Source: Haliea sp.
GTDB taxonomy: Bacteria > Pseudomonadota > Gammaproteobacteria > Pseudomonadales > Halieaceae
DNA: 64,000 nt
Direction: 5' to 3'
Assembly (NCBI GenBank): GCA_002692965.1
Contig: NZNC01000004.1
Location: forward strand, 1 to 64,000
This document shows positions 63,194 to 64,000 of this stretch, piece by piece. A model generated the notes under the pieces. The model was given only the letters and a program-made list of their open reading frames with translations, did no database searches and was not told the DNA's origin. Position numbers and translations under genes: made by a program. Each line of letters opens with the position of its first letter. Position 1 is the first letter of the stretch.

Positions 63194-64000
63194 ATGACTG
63201 CGGGCAGCCTGGCCATCAGGGACCTGGAGGTGATAGTGGCGGAGAGTGGCGAGGCCATTCTCAAGGGCGTCAGCCTGGAGCTGCAGGCTGGGAAAATATT
63301 CGCCCTGGTGGGGGAGTCCGGCAGCGGCAAGTCGGTCACCTCCCTGGCCAGCATGCGCCTGCTGCCGGAAGCCCTGCGCATCACGGCGGGCCAGGTATTC
63401 CTGGGCCAGGAAGATCTGTTCAATCTGCCCGAGGCGCGGATGCAGGAAGTGCGCGGCCGGCGTGTCGCGATGATTTTCCAGAACGCCATGAGTGCCCTCA
63501 ACCCGGTACAGACCGTGGGGCAGCAGGTCGCCGAGACCCTGAAACTGCATACGGCCCTGCGCGGGCAGGCCCTGCGCCAGCGGGTGGTCGACCTGTTTGC
63601 CGAGGTGGGCATTCCCCAGCCTGAGCAACGCTTTGGCTTCTTTCCCCACCAGCTGTCCGGCGGGCAGCAACAACGGGTGATGATCGCCCTGGCCCTGGCC
63701 TGCGAGCCGGAAGTGCTGATTGCCGACGAACCCACCACGGCCCTGGATGTCACCATCCAGGACCAGGTGCTGCGCCTGATCCGCGAGCTGACCCACTCCC
63801 GCCAGCTTGCCGTCCTGCTGATTACCCACGACATGGGCGTGGTGCGACAAACTGCCGACGAGGTCGGCGTGATGTTCCGCGGGGAGCTGATCGAACGCGC
63901 CGCGGTGGACGACTTCTTCCGGGCGCCGAAACAGGCCTACAGCCGCGCCCTGATTGATGCCCTGCCCGATCTCGGCCACTTCCGCGAGCCGACAAGCGAA
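63194..64000 (+). CDS. ABC transporter ATP-binding protein, DppD/OppD-like (C-terminus outside window)
   Basis: Walker A GESGSGKS, Q-loop MIFQNAMSALNP, signature LSGGQQQRVMIALALA, Walker B VLIADEPTTALD and H-loop LLITHDMG are all present. The sequence runs off the window end at codon 269. I chose ATG 63194 (AGGA seven bases upstream); ATG 63167, overlapping the permease stop, has GGAGG only one base away and is the alternative. The Cys-containing DppD tail, if any, is not visible. Confidence 0.9.
   Translation, partial: MTAGSLAIRDLEVIVAESGEAILKGVSLELQAGKIFALVGESGSGKSVTSLASMRLLPEALRITAGQVFLGQEDLFNLPEARMQEVRGRRVAMIFQNAMSALNPVQTVGQQVAETLKLHTALRGQALRQRVVDLFAEVGIPQPEQRFGFFPHQLSGGQQQRVMIALALACEPEVLIADEPTTALDVTIQDQVLRLIRELTHSRQLAVLLITHDMGVVRQTADEVGVMFRGELIERAAVDDFFRAPKQAYSRALIDALPDLGHFREPTSE

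Overview
The window is GC-rich, dense bacterial chromosome with mostly short gaps. Its content points to an aerobic, probably marine gammaproteobacterium, perhaps near the Halieaceae/Marinobacter/Pseudomonas-like groups. The evidence is three TonB-dependent receptors, a split NrdJa/NrdJb class II ribonucleotide reductase, a Marinobacter-type fatty acyl-CoA reductase, PhoX/PhoD phosphatases and several GGDEF-EAL proteins. The taxon is an inference from gene content only. No rRNA, tRNA, CRISPR array, phage or insertion sequence was seen.

Region 1 (1-11.2 kb): a secreted protein made of tandem 13-residue repeats, cut by the window edge, with a CRP-like site upstream; a subtilase coupled to a receiver-GGDEF-EAL protein; a second GGDEF-EAL protein; a hybrid histidine kinase; nadA; and a GT2-GtrA fusion. 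Region 2 (11.2-18.2 kb): a metal-resistance block with a CDF exporter, a CusA/CusB-type pump, an outer-membrane partner that appears broken by an internal deletion, and a small Cys-rich exported protein. Region 3 (18.3-24.7 kb): a TonB receptor frameshifted in a C6 tract, a DUF2804 protein, two small proteins and a fatty acyl-CoA reductase.

Region 4 (24.7-34.3 kb) is the most coherent system: FisR, a sulfane-sulfur-type sigma-54 activator with a Cys56/Cys67/Cys74 triad, faces an operon of a cyanide-insensitive bd-type quinol oxidase, an ETHE1-like persulfide dioxygenase, a DUF442-sulfide:quinone reductase fusion and a SulP carrier. A near-consensus sigma-54 promoter lies between them. The genes suggest sulfide oxidation wired directly to a sulfide-tolerant terminal oxidase. 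chrA lies just downstream. Region 5 (34.4-43.8 kb): an acetolactate-synthase-like enzyme, an FKBP, nrdJa carrying a full LAGLIDADG intein placed immediately before the catalytic cysteine with paired NrdR-like boxes upstream, nrdJb, a DUF3014 protein, an LLM-type flavin enzyme and a Ca/Na antiporter-like protein, convergent with a large CHASE-GAF-PAS-GGDEF-EAL protein.

Region 6 (47.5-58.5 kb): a phosphate-scavenging island, TonB receptor - phoX - phoD - TonB receptor - phoX, with Tat signals, Pho-box-like sites and terminators. Region 7 (58.6-64 kb): an oligopeptide-type ABC importer operon (binding lipoprotein, two permeases, ATPase) running off the window end.
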